Below, piece after piece: positions 6,432 through 13,435 of a stretch of DNA of 15,497 bases. The stretch lies in NCBI GenBank assembly GCA_944372565.1, contig CALVZR010000122.1:1-15497 (forward strand), read 5' to 3'. Numbering within the stretch: position 1 is the stretch's first letter; each line of letters opens with the position of its first letter. A program made the translations under genes and the position numbers. The notes beneath the pieces are model-generated. The model searched no databases and was not told where the DNA came from. It saw nothing but the letters and a program-made list of their open reading frames with translations. The DNA is from an uncultured Clostridia bacterium. GTDB taxonomy: Bacteria; Bacillota; Clostridia; Christensenellales; Borkfalkiaceae.

Positions 6432-7131
6432 TTGCCCGCAATCTCCTTTCGATCAATCTGATGACGACAGTCAGTATAACGACCATTACGATATAAATAA
6501 CAGCCATCATCAAATAAGGAATCATGTATTCATAATTACTGCTTCCGATAAATTGAAATGCCGTGAAAAGATCGACCGCGCCGACAAAAGAAACCACGCT
6601 CGTTTCCTTTACCAAAGTGATCAATTCATTGCCCAACGTAGGCAGAATGTTTTTGATCGCCTGTGGCAAAACAATGCGAAACATCGTTTGCAAATAGTTA
6701 AATCCCAGGGAACGCCCCGCCTCCATTTGCCCGTTATCCACAGATAAAATGCCGCCGCGTAAAATTTCACACATATATGCCGCGCTGTTCAAACCGAAAA
6801 TCACCACACTGACAGACATTCCCGATGCCGTAATCCCAAAAAGGGGCAACAGAAAATAATAAGCGACCAATAGCTGTACGACTATCGGCGTTCCTCTGAA
6901 AATCGCGACATAAATATTGCTGATCGTTCCGAAAACTTTACTCGATTTTTTATCCTGAGGTAATAATTTAAAAATCGAAAGGATCGCCCCCAATAAAAAA
7001 CCGATTAAAAACCCGACGAAAGCAATGATCAGCGTATTTCGCAATCCGAGCAGGACTCTGTTGTAAAATGTCGGTTGTACGATGGTGTCCCAAAATCTTT
7101 CCCAACGTATCCGTAAACTTTCCAAACTCAT
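6418..7131 (-). CDS. Polar amino-acid ABC transporter permease (HisMQ/GlnP family)
   Basis: A 237-residue inner-membrane permease of the HisM/HisQ family, forming the channel for the amino-acid importer. It has the N-terminal membrane signature LRNTLIIAFVGFLIGFLLG (30-48), FRGTPIVVQ (78-86), and the EAA coupling loop EAGRSLGFNY with VLPQA (137-158), which meets the ATPase. About five transmembrane helices can be seen (about 33-54, 84-102, 105-123, 172-195, 204-226). Only one permease gene is present, so it probably works as a homodimer. The frame opens at 7161, but that ATG sits inside a stem-loop with no ribosome site; the ATG at 7131, after AGGGG, gives the usual family N-terminus. Base composition is AT-rich by the standard of this window, e.g. 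17 G+C in bases 6481-6540. Confidence 0.92.
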   Translation of the reverse strand: MSLESLRIRWERFWDTIVQPTFYNRVLLGLRNTLIIAFVGFLIGFLLGAILSIFKLLPQDKKSSKVFGTISNIYVAIFRGTPIVVQLLVAYYFLLPLFGITASGMSVSVVIFGLNSAAYMCEILRGGILSVDNGQMEAGRSLGFNYLQTMFRIVLPQAIKNILPTLGNELITLVKETSVVSFVGAVDLFTAFQFIGSSNYEYMIPYLMMAVIYIVMVVILTVVIRLIERRLRASDRR

Positions 7132-7144
7132 AAAAACCCCTATA

Positions 7145-7183
7145 AACAATATTATCCCCATACGGCGATGGGGAAATATTGTT
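7145..7183 (-). other. Intercistronic stem-loop between binding-protein and permease genes
   Basis: Arms at 7145-7161 and 7168-7183 pair almost completely (16 pairs, one bulged base) around the six-base loop 7162-7167. It lies in the 67-bp gap after the binding-protein stop and before the permease start. On the minus strand it is not followed directly by a T-run (TATAGGGG comes first), so it looks more like an mRNA-stabilising or partial attenuating element than a terminator. Such elements commonly let binding proteins be made in excess over membrane partners. Confidence 0.8.
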
Positions 7184-7198
7184 CAGTTTCAGTATATT

Positions 7199-8056
7199 TT
7201 AATTCAGTTCATTCATCGCCGCAACGATCGCCTGCGCCGGCGCGGCATCAACAATTACGTACTGGATCGAGCCGTTCACCAACGCCTGCGCAGCTAATGC
7301 CGCGGTATTATACCCTGCCGGCGTGGCATCAAATCCCGTAAAGCCCCAGGATTCATCGCCTTCTACAAACAGCTGTCCGGTCGTTCCGTTCTGAAAGCCG
7401 ATACTTACGGAACTATTAAATCCGGATAAAATCTCTATTACGTCTTCGCTCGTCGTGCAATCGTCAAACGTGGTGTCGCTTCCCTTAACGATAAGCATTT
7501 GGCTTGCTTCGTAATAAGTATCCGAAAAATCAACGATTTCGGCACGCTCCTCCGAATAAGTAAGCCCCGCCATAACGATCGCGTTCGGATATTTGTTCAC
7601 CTGTTCGCAAATCGTATCGAAATTCACATGTTCTATGATGCATAATTCCATATCGAGTTCCGCGGCAAGACCGTTTGCGATTTCCATATCCACGCCATAA
7701 TATTTTCCGTCTGTACCGACGTATTCAAAGGGTTCAAACGGCGTATTCGTGATAACGACCAACTGATTTTTACTTGCATCGTACGTTCCGAGAGAACTCC
7801 CGACCTTCGTTCCTTCATTTTCGAAATACTTTGCCAGGATTTCATCGAATGTTCCGTTTTCTTTGATTTTCGCCAAATAATCGTTTACACCGGCAAGTAA
7901 ATCGCTGTTTCCCTTTGTTACGCCGTAAGCATATTGCTCATCGGTCAGTTTAATGTTTATCAGTTTCAATGCGTCCGCTTCCTGATTGCACCCCGCGAAC
8001 GCGAAGCACGAAAACGCCATTGCGACGGATAAAATCGCCACGATAATCTTCTTCAT
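7199..8056 (-). CDS. Amino-acid-binding lipoprotein (SBP family 3), apparently circularly permuted
   Basis: A 285-residue solute-binding lipoprotein for the adjacent importer. A lipoprotein signal peptide ends in FAGC (20-23), Cys23 being the lipid anchor. Typical family-3 parts follow: LVVITNTPFEPFEY (99-112), GVDMEIANGLAAEL (121-134), AGLTYSEERAEIVDFSD (163-179, Arg171 the likely carboxylate ligand), QNGTTGQ (222-228) and YVIVDAAPA (266-274, Asp270). The order is odd: residues 30-79, with KLTDEQYAYGVTKGN and LAKIKENGTFDEILAKYF, resemble the usual C-terminal end of such proteins, yet sit right after the lipobox. The protein ends at 285, just where that segment would normally follow. ATG at 8056 has AAGGAG 7 nt upstream. 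First gene of the operon; ligand unknown. Confidence 0.9.
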   Translation of the reverse strand: MKKIIVAILSVAMAFSCFAFAGCNQEADALKLINIKLTDEQYAYGVTKGNSDLLAGVNDYLAKIKENGTFDEILAKYFENEGTKVGSSLGTYDASKNQLVVITNTPFEPFEYVGTDGKYYGVDMEIANGLAAELDMELCIIEHVNFDTICEQVNKYPNAIVMAGLTYSEERAEIVDFSDTYYEASQMLIVKGSDTTFDDCTTSEDVIEILSGFNSSVSIGFQNGTTGQLFVEGDESWGFTGFDATPAGYNTAALAAQALVNGSIQYVIVDAAPAQAIVAAMNELN

Positions 8057-8096
8057 TTCTTCTCTCCTTCCGCCGCGCGCTTGCCGTTAAATGTTT

Positions 8097-8132
8097 TTTT
8101 CCGCTTGAAGCGGAAAATGCGCCGGCGCATTT
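8097..8132 (-). other. Two hairpins in the leader of the ABC transporter operon
   Basis: The leader of roughly 90 nt carries a perfect 18-bp palindrome (8115-8132) and a 9-bp stem with a 3-base loop (8097-8117). They overlap by three bases, so they partly exclude each other. Neither is followed by a T-run on the minus strand. A palindrome this close to the promoter could also be a protein-binding operator. I recognise no known riboswitch or T-box features. Confidence 0.6.
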
Positions 8133-8150
8133 CTTTTCGTTGATGACGCT

Positions 8151-8179
8151 ATTTTATACCTTAATTTTTCTTTTGTCAA
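8151..8179 (-). promoter_or_regulatory. Promoter of the amino-acid ABC transporter operon
   Basis: Minus strand: a perfect TTGACA (8174-8179), 17-bp spacer and TAAAAT (8151-8156). Unlike the other promoters here it has no TG before the -10 but has the full -35. Predicted start near 8144, leaving a leader of about 88 nt. Confidence 0.8.
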
Positions 8180-8470
8180 ATCATTTTGCATAAAAATTTA
8201 AAACTTTTCGGGTTTTTATTCAAATTACGGGCTAATTTTGCATAATATTAGGAATAAAATTTATTTTATACAAAAATATACCGCAAAAAAGGCAGGGGCG
8301 AGAAACGAGAAGGCATTCGGAGGCAAAGCGAGAAAACGCGGCGGCATACAAAAAAAATGAAGGAGAGGGCGGCGCGCGGGGCACGGATCGAGCGGCATTC
8401 GGGAACGGAACGGGCGGCGAACGTGCCACAAGGTACGGTCGGCGCGGGGCGCGGATCGAGCAACAAACAG
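8180..8470. repeat. Gene-poor, purine-skewed stretch with short direct repeats
   Basis: No supported gene. Bases 8180-8280 are AT-rich; 8281-8470 are rich in G and A on the plus strand. A 20-base unit occurs twice (8374-8393 and 8442-8461; 19 of 20 identical, 68 bp apart), and GGCATTCGG occurs at 8312-8320 and 8394-8402. Short open frames on both strands have no ribosome site of note on the minus strand and no recognisable protein features. It may be a remnant of an interspersed repeat or decayed gene; I cannot tell. Confidence 0.5.
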
Positions 8471-8473
8471 TAT

Positions 8474-8510
8474 AAAAAAGGCAGGCGGCGCGAAATTCGC
8501 GCCGCCTGCC
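8474..8510 (-). terminator. Terminator of the ATP synthase operon
   Basis: Inverted repeat of 15 bp (8480-8494 with 8496-8510), in practice a 13-bp GC stem with a 5-base loop, followed on the minus strand by six T (8474-8479). It begins 10 bp after the atpC stop, as expected for the end of the operon. Confidence 0.95.
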
Positions 8511-8520
8511 GATATGGCGT

Positions 8521-8940
8521 TTATTTTTTATTTCTGTATTTCTGCGCTTTCAGGCGGTTGAGCGCGCGGGCGAGCCGCGCCTTCACCTCGTAATATTCCT
8601 GCACGCTATGCTTTTGCAGAAGTTCTTCCTTCGCCTCTTCCGCCGCCCGCCTTGCGCGGTTTTCATCGATCTCTTCGGGATATTCCGCGGTGGCGACCAG
8701 CAAAAGCACCTTGTTATCTTCCACCTTCAAAAGCCCTTCGGACACCGCGCACCTGAGCGTTTTTTCTCCGTTTTCGCCGTATTCGAGTTCCACCCAGCCC
8801 GGTTCGACGGCGGTGATGACGTTACTGTGGTGCGCCATAATGCCCTGCTGCCCCCACAGCGTGGGAACGACGGCGAGGCGGCATTTGCCCTCGAAAAACG
8901 GGTGATCGGCGGCGAGGATGAGCAAATCGAACGTTTCCAT
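8521..8940 (-). CDS. atpC: F1 ATP synthase epsilon subunit
   Basis: A 139-residue subunit of the F1 central stalk that couples rotation to catalysis and can inhibit ATP hydrolysis. The N-terminal beta-sandwich (about 1-85) carries GQQGIMAHHSNVIT (30-43), the counterpart of the usual GEIGILPNH motif, and VEDNKVLLLVATAEYPEEID (73-92). The C-terminal helical hairpin (about 93-135) is charged and alanine rich, so the inhibitory domain is present. Length matches the family (about 135). Last gene of the operon: ATG at 8940 follows the atpD stop by one base (TGA-A-ATG), which points to translational coupling, and a terminator follows. Confidence 0.96.
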   Translation of the reverse strand: METFDLLILAADHPFFEGKCRLAVVPTLWGQQGIMAHHSNVITAVEPGWVELEYGENGEKTLRCAVSEGLLKVEDNKVLLLVATAEYPEEIDENRARRAAEEAKEELLQKHSVQEYYEVKARLARALNRLKAQKYRNKK

Positions 8941-8941
8941 T

Positions 8942-10330
8942 TCAGCCTTCTTCCTTCATCGATTCCGCTTTGCGCACGACGTCTTCAAACGTGCCCACGT
9001 TGAAGAAAGCGCCTTCGGGATATTCGTCCGCCTTGCCGTCGATGATGGCGGCGAATCCCTTGATCGTTTCGCTTAAAGGCACGTATTTTCCCGGCACGCC
9101 CGAAAATTTTTCCGCCACGTGGAAGGGCTGGGACAAAAACCGCTGAATTTTCCTCGCACGCTGTACGGTGAGTTTATCTTCCTCGCTGAGTTCGTCCATG
9201 CCCAAAATGGCGATGATATCCTGCAATTCCCTGTATTTTTCCAGAATCTCCTGCACGCTGCGCGCCACGCGGTAGTGTTCCTCCCCCACGATCTCCTCGG
9301 AGAGGATGCGGGAAGCCGATTCCAGCGGATCCACCGCGGGATAAATGCCCTGTTCTGCGATCTTGCGGCTCAAAACCGTGGTCGCGTCCAGATGGGAAAA
9401 GGTGGTGGCGGGCGCGGGGTCGGTGAGGTCGTCCGCGGGCACGTAAATCGCCTGCACGGAGGTAACCGAACCGTTCTTCGTGGAGGTGATGCGCTCTTGT
9501 AATTCGCCCATTTCCCCCGCCAGCGTGGGCTGATACCCCACCGCGGACGGCATACGGCCGAGCAGGGTGGAAACCTCGCTGCCCGCCTGTACGAAACGGA
9601 AGATATTATCGATGAAAAGGAGCACGTCCTTATTTTCCTCGTCGCGGAAATATTCGGCCATCGTCAGCCCCGAAAGCGCCACGCGCATACGCACGCCGGG
9701 AGATTCGTTCATCTGCCCGAACACGAGCGCGGTTTTTCCGATCACGCCGCTTTCCTTCATCTCGCTCCACAAATCGTTGCCCTCGCGGGAGCGTTCGCCC
9801 ACGCCCGTGAACACGGAATAGCCGCCGTGTTCGGTGGCGATGTTGTGGATGAGTTCCTGTATAAGCACGGTTTTGCCCACGCCCGCGCCGCCGAACAGCC
9901 CGATTTTACCGCCCTTGGGGTAGGGCGCGAGCAGATCGATGATCTTGATGCCCGTTTCCAGGATATTCACGGCAGGGCTCTGTTCGCAAAAAGGAGGCGG
10001 ATCGCGGTGGATGCTCCTCTTCTCCGCGCCCGAAAGCGGCGCGCCGCCGTCGATGGGTTCGCCCAGCACGTTGAACATCCGCCCGAGCGTATCGTCGCCC
10101 ACGGGCACCTCGATGCAGTGCCCGAGCGATTTCGCCTTCATCCCGCGGGAAAGCCCCTCGCTCTCCGAAAGCATAATGCAGCGCACCGTGCGGCTGTCCA
10201 GATGCTGCGCCACTTCCATCACCTTCTCGCCGCCGCATTCGATCGTCAGTTCGTCTTTGATTTTGGGAAGGCCGTTTTCAAACGCCACGTCCACCACCGG
10301 CCCCGAAATTCTTACGATTTTACCCGTCAT
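8942..10330 (-). CDS. atpD: F1 ATP synthase beta subunit (catalytic)
   Basis: The 462-residue catalytic subunit; three copies alternate with alpha in F1 and make or split ATP. Visible motifs: N-terminal barrel with KIVRISGPVVDVAF (4-17), P-loop GGAGVGKT (147-154), catalytic Glu179 in GVGERSREGND (177-187), Walker B VLLFIDN (236-242), the segment PAVDPLESASR (331-341), and the DELSEED loop (378-384) that touches gamma. All catalytic residues look intact and the length is typical (about 460-475). ATG at 10330 follows the atpG stop by one base. Neighbours on both sides are ATP synthase genes in the usual order. The ion used cannot be judged from this subunit. Confidence 0.98.
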   Translation of the reverse strand: MTGKIVRISGPVVDVAFENGLPKIKDELTIECGGEKVMEVAQHLDSRTVRCIMLSESEGLSRGMKAKSLGHCIEVPVGDDTLGRMFNVLGEPIDGGAPLSGAEKRSIHRDPPPFCEQSPAVNILETGIKIIDLLAPYPKGGKIGLFGGAGVGKTVLIQELIHNIATEHGGYSVFTGVGERSREGNDLWSEMKESGVIGKTALVFGQMNESPGVRMRVALSGLTMAEYFRDEENKDVLLFIDNIFRFVQAGSEVSTLLGRMPSAVGYQPTLAGEMGELQERITSTKNGSVTSVQAIYVPADDLTDPAPATTFSHLDATTVLSRKIAEQGIYPAVDPLESASRILSEEIVGEEHYRVARSVQEILEKYRELQDIIAILGMDELSEEDKLTVQRARKIQRFLSQPFHVAEKFSGVPGKYVPLSETIKGFAAIIDGKADEYPEGAFFNVGTFEDVVRKAESMKEEG

Positions 10331-10331
10331 T

Positions 10332-11213
10332 TCAAATATCCTTTTTCTTCATCGCCCGCGCGCCCGAGGTGATTTCGGTGATCTCCTGCGTGATCATCGT
10401 CTGCCGCACGCGGTTGTATTCCTTCGAGAGCGCGGCGAGGATTTCCTCCGCGTTCTCGTCGGCGGCGCTCATCGCCTCCATGCGCGCGCTCTGCTCGCTG
10501 CAATAACTGTCCACGAGCGCGCTGTAAACGAACCCCGTAACATACCCCCGCACGATATGGTCGAGCACCTCCGCCACGGAAGGCTCGTATTCAAACTTTT
10601 CGTCGATGGGTTCGGCTGAGGCGAAATCGCTCCTGTGAAAGGGCAAAAGGCGGGTCATCTTCACCTCTTCTTTCTGTCCGCCGCCGAGGTCGGTATAGAC
10701 GATGTAAATCTTATCGAGTTCGCCCGCGTCGTACATCGAAAGGAGTTTCGCGCTGATTTCCCGCGCCCTGTGCAGGGTGGGATTCTGCGCCGTGTATAAA
10801 AAACTCTCTTCCGCGGGGATACGGTGCTGCGCGAAAAACTGCCTGCCGTATTCCCCCACCACGAACAGCCTGCTGTCCGGATAGTCGGTGAGCATATTCA
10901 GCGAATATTTCAGCACGTTCTGATTGTACACGCCCGCCAGCCCCTTATCCGCCGTTACGACGAGGATGCCGTGCGAACCCGCGCGCTTTTCTTTGGCGTC
11001 AAGCGGGTAAAAATAGCGGCTCTCCACGTCGGAGGCGATGCGGAACAGCCGCTTGATCTCCGTGCGGATCACCTCGAAATACGGGCGGGTTTTATCCAGC
11101 TCCGCCTTGGCTTTGCGCATCTTCACCGAGGCGATGAGATACATGGCGTTTGTGATCTTCTTCGTATCCCGTATGCTGTTTATGCGTTCTTTGATGTCCT
11201 TTACGTTTAACAT
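10332..11213 (-). CDS. atpG: F1 ATP synthase gamma subunit
   Basis: A 293-residue rotor shaft subunit. The N-terminal helix (about 1-58) has IKERINSIRDTKKITNAMY (7-25). The central Rossmann-like domain starts with ILVVTADKGLAGVYNQNV (83-100), close to the family's ITSDRGLCGAFN. The C-terminal helix carries SEQSARMEAMSAADENA (239-255) and the family signature ITQEITEITSGA (274-285). N- and C-terminal helices form the coiled coil inside the alpha3-beta3 ring. Length is normal (about 285-295). ATG at 11213 follows the atpA stop by one base. The variant MYLIASVKMRKA replaces the usual MxMVAASKLRRA, a mild divergence. Confidence 0.97.
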   Translation of the reverse strand: MLNVKDIKERINSIRDTKKITNAMYLIASVKMRKAKAELDKTRPYFEVIRTEIKRLFRIASDVESRYFYPLDAKEKRAGSHGILVVTADKGLAGVYNQNVLKYSLNMLTDYPDSRLFVVGEYGRQFFAQHRIPAEESFLYTAQNPTLHRAREISAKLLSMYDAGELDKIYIVYTDLGGGQKEEVKMTRLLPFHRSDFASAEPIDEKFEYEPSVAEVLDHIVRGYVTGFVYSALVDSYCSEQSARMEAMSAADENAEEILAALSKEYNRVRQTMITQEITEITSGARAMKKKDI

Positions 11214-11214
11214 A

Positions 11215-12939
11215 TCACCGCTTTTTCTCCGCCGCCGCGCGGTATTCCGCCGCCGCGGAAAGGATGTTGTTTTCCGCCTCGTCGCTCAGCTCTCCCGCCG
11301 AGATCTCCGAAGAAAGCCCGGGATATTGTTTCAGCACGTAATCGATCATCCCGCGGGCAAACGCGGAAACGCGTTCGGGCGGAACGCCGAGCAGCATACG
11401 GTGCAGCGCGCACACTAAAAGCAAAACCTCTTCGGTCTGCGAATACGGGCGGAACTGCGGCTGGCGGAGCAATCTCACCAGCCCCTGCCCGTAGGAAAGC
11501 TGTTTCTGCGTGGTGCTGTCGAGATCGCTCGCGAACTGCGTGAACACCTCGGTTTCGCGGTATTGCGCCAGATCGAGCCGCATACTGCCCGCGGCGCGCT
11601 TGACGGCTTTTGTCTGCGCCGCCCCGCCCACGCGGGAAACCGAAAGACCGATGTTGACCGCCGGCCGCTGCCCTTCGAAAAACAGCTGGGTTTCCAGAAA
11701 GATCTGCCCGTCCGTGATGGAGATGATGTTGGTGGGGATATACGCCGAAACGTCGCCCGCCTGCGTTTCCACGATGGGAAGGGCGGTCAGGCTGCCCCCG
11801 CCCATCTTCTCCGAAAGGCGGGCGGAGCGTTCGAGCAATCTCGAATGCAGATAGAAAACGTCGCCCGGATACGCCTCCCGCCCGGGGGAACGCTCCAGCA
11901 GCAGGCTGAGCGTTCTGTACGCCACGGCGTGCTTGGAAAGATCGTCATATACGATGAGCGCGTCCTTGCCGCGGTACATAAAATATTCCGCCATGGCGCA
12001 CCCCGCATACGGCGCGATGTATTGCAGGGGCGCGGCGTCCCCCGCGTTCGCGGCGAGCACGACGGTATAGGGCAGCGCGCCGTGTTTTTCGAGCGTTTTC
12101 GCAAACTGCGCCACGGAACCGGCTTTCTGCCCGACGGCGACGTAAACGCACACGACGTTTTTGCCCTTCTGATTGAGAATGGTATCGAGGGCGATGGCGG
12201 TTTTGCCCGTCTGCCTGTCCCCGATGATGAGTTCGCGCTGTCCGCGCCCGATGGGAAAGAGGGCGTCTATGACGAGCAGCCCCGTTTCCAGAGGCTTATC
12301 CACGGGACTGCGCTCCACGATGCCGGGGGCGGGATGCTCGATGGGTCGGTAGTCGTCCGCGCGGATCTCCCCCTTCCCGTCGATGGGGTTGCCGAGCGCG
12401 TCCACCACCCTGCCGAGAAAGCCTTCGCCCACGGGAACGCCCGCCGTTTTCCGCGTGCGCTTCACGGCGCTCCCGGCAGCGATCTCGCGGCAGTCGCCGA
12501 ACACGATCACGCCGCAGCGCTCCCTTTGCAAATCCTGCACCATTCCCTTCACGCCGCAGGCAAACTGCACGATCTCCCCATATGCCACGCGGTCCAGCCC
12601 GCTCACCATGGCGATGCCGTCCCCCACGGAAAGCACTTTGCCGAGCTCCTCCGCCTCGGCGGCGGGGTTCCACTCTTCCACGGCGGAGCGCAGCAGCGGG
12701 ATGATGTTCCCCTGCTTTTCGGATACGGCGGAAAGCGCGCCTTTCAGCTGGGCGAATCTGCCCTCCGCGCTCCAATCGTACACGTCGTCCCCCGCGCGCA
12801 GGCGGAAACCGCCGGGATATTCGTCGCTCTGCACCCATTCGAGTTCCGCGGGCGCGCCGTATCTGCGTTCCAGAAATTCCTCAAACCGCTTTTTCTGGCT
12901 TTCGCTCGGGCTTTTTTCCGAAAAGATTTCAGCTTTCAT
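11215..12939 (-). CDS. atpA: F1 ATP synthase alpha subunit with an N-terminal delta-subunit C-terminal domain (delta-alpha fusion)
   Basis: A 574-residue protein against about 505 for a normal alpha. Residues about 95-574 are ordinary alpha: SVGDGIAMVSGL (104-115), P-loop GDRQTGKT (240-247), and SVSRVGGAAQ (433-442), where Arg436 is the arginine finger reaching into beta. Residues about 2-70 match the delta (AtpH) C-terminal domain: an EIFSEKSPSESQ start, a helix with RFEEFLERRYG (18-28), then D-x4-GG-x-R-x-R-x-G-x3-YD-x-S-x2-G (39-60) and FAQLKGAL (62-69). The gene sits exactly where atpH-atpA normally lie, and no atpH is present. Start: ATG at 12939 after AGGAAG, overlapping atpF by 11 bp; the frame extends to 12996, but only as atpF shadow. 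Delta's own N-terminal domain, which normally binds alpha's N-terminus, is missing. Alpha is certain; the fusion is strongly supported by motif. Confidence 0.93.
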   Translation of the reverse strand: MKAEIFSEKSPSESQKKRFEEFLERRYGAPAELEWVQSDEYPGGFRLRAGDDVYDWSAEGRFAQLKGALSAVSEKQGNIIPLLRSAVEEWNPAAEAEELGKVLSVGDGIAMVSGLDRVAYGEIVQFACGVKGMVQDLQRERCGVIVFGDCREIAAGSAVKRTRKTAGVPVGEGFLGRVVDALGNPIDGKGEIRADDYRPIEHPAPGIVERSPVDKPLETGLLVIDALFPIGRGQRELIIGDRQTGKTAIALDTILNQKGKNVVCVYVAVGQKAGSVAQFAKTLEKHGALPYTVVLAANAGDAAPLQYIAPYAGCAMAEYFMYRGKDALIVYDDLSKHAVAYRTLSLLLERSPGREAYPGDVFYLHSRLLERSARLSEKMGGGSLTALPIVETQAGDVSAYIPTNIISITDGQIFLETQLFFEGQRPAVNIGLSVSRVGGAAQTKAVKRAAGSMRLDLAQYRETEVFTQFASDLDSTTQKQLSYGQGLVRLLRQPQFRPYSQTEEVLLLVCALHRMLLGVPPERVSAFARGMIDYVLKQYPGLSSEISAGELSDEAENNILSAAAEYRAAAEKKR

Positions 12940-13420
12940 CTTTTTCTTCCTGCTTGTCCGCGGCGGCGAGGAAGGATTCAAAGGCGTCGTCCGCACCGTG
13001 CGAAATCACCTTTTCCGCCATTTCCACGGCGATCTCCTTGATCTGGGCGTTCGCTTCTTTCATCGCCTTGTCCTTTTCTTCCCGCGCCGTTTCCCGCGCC
13101 TTTGCCACGATGGCGTCCGCCTCTTTTTTGGCGTCTTTCAGCATCTCTTCGCGCGCGGCGGAGACCTGCTGTTCGGCGGTTTTTCTCTTTTCCGCGATCT
13201 CCCTGTCCGCATCCGCGAGTTTGCGCGCGTATTCTTCCGATTTCTCCCGCGCGGATTCGAGGGTTTGGTTCGCTTTGTCCTCCCGCTCGCGATAGCTCTC
13301 CTCCCTCTTTTTCATAAACTTTTTGATCGGATGATAGAGGAGCAGATACAGCCCGAACGCGAGGATCGCGAAGTTCAGAAGGTGCAGCAGAATCTGCTGC
13401 CAATCGATATTCAGCGGCAT
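12929..13420 (-). CDS. atpF: FO ATP synthase b subunit (peripheral stalk)
   Basis: A 163-residue stator subunit with one N-terminal transmembrane helix (about 8-29), the conserved HPIKKFMKKREESY junction (30-43), and a long charged coiled coil (about 35-140). The C-terminal part, EIAVEMAEKVISHGADDAF (129-147), is the region that contacts delta in other synthases; here its partner should be the delta-like domain on alpha. Length is typical (about 160-170). It is not a b-delta fusion like the mycobacterial form, as it ends right after the usual C-terminus. ATG at 13420 is preceded by AGGGA and lies 15 bp after the atpE stop; the stop overlaps atpA by 11 bp. Confidence 0.95.
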   Translation of the reverse strand: MPLNIDWQQILLHLLNFAILAFGLYLLLYHPIKKFMKKREESYREREDKANQTLESAREKSEEYARKLADADREIAEKRKTAEQQVSAAREEMLKDAKKEADAIVAKARETAREEKDKAMKEANAQIKEIAVEMAEKVISHGADDAFESFLAAADKQEEKDES

Positions 13421-13435
13421 CTTTTTTTCCCTGCC

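Noticed and set aside
8357..8593. Plus-strand 78-codon open frame after an AAGGAG-like sequence
   Set aside because: It reads through the atp terminator hairpin and into antisense atpC, with Arg/Ala-rich featureless sequence.
11563..13041. Long plus-strand open frame (492 codons) opposite atpA and part of atpF
   Set aside because: It is the antisense shadow of GC-rich codons in certain ATP synthase genes. It shows no family motif, and the atp reading on the other strand is complete.
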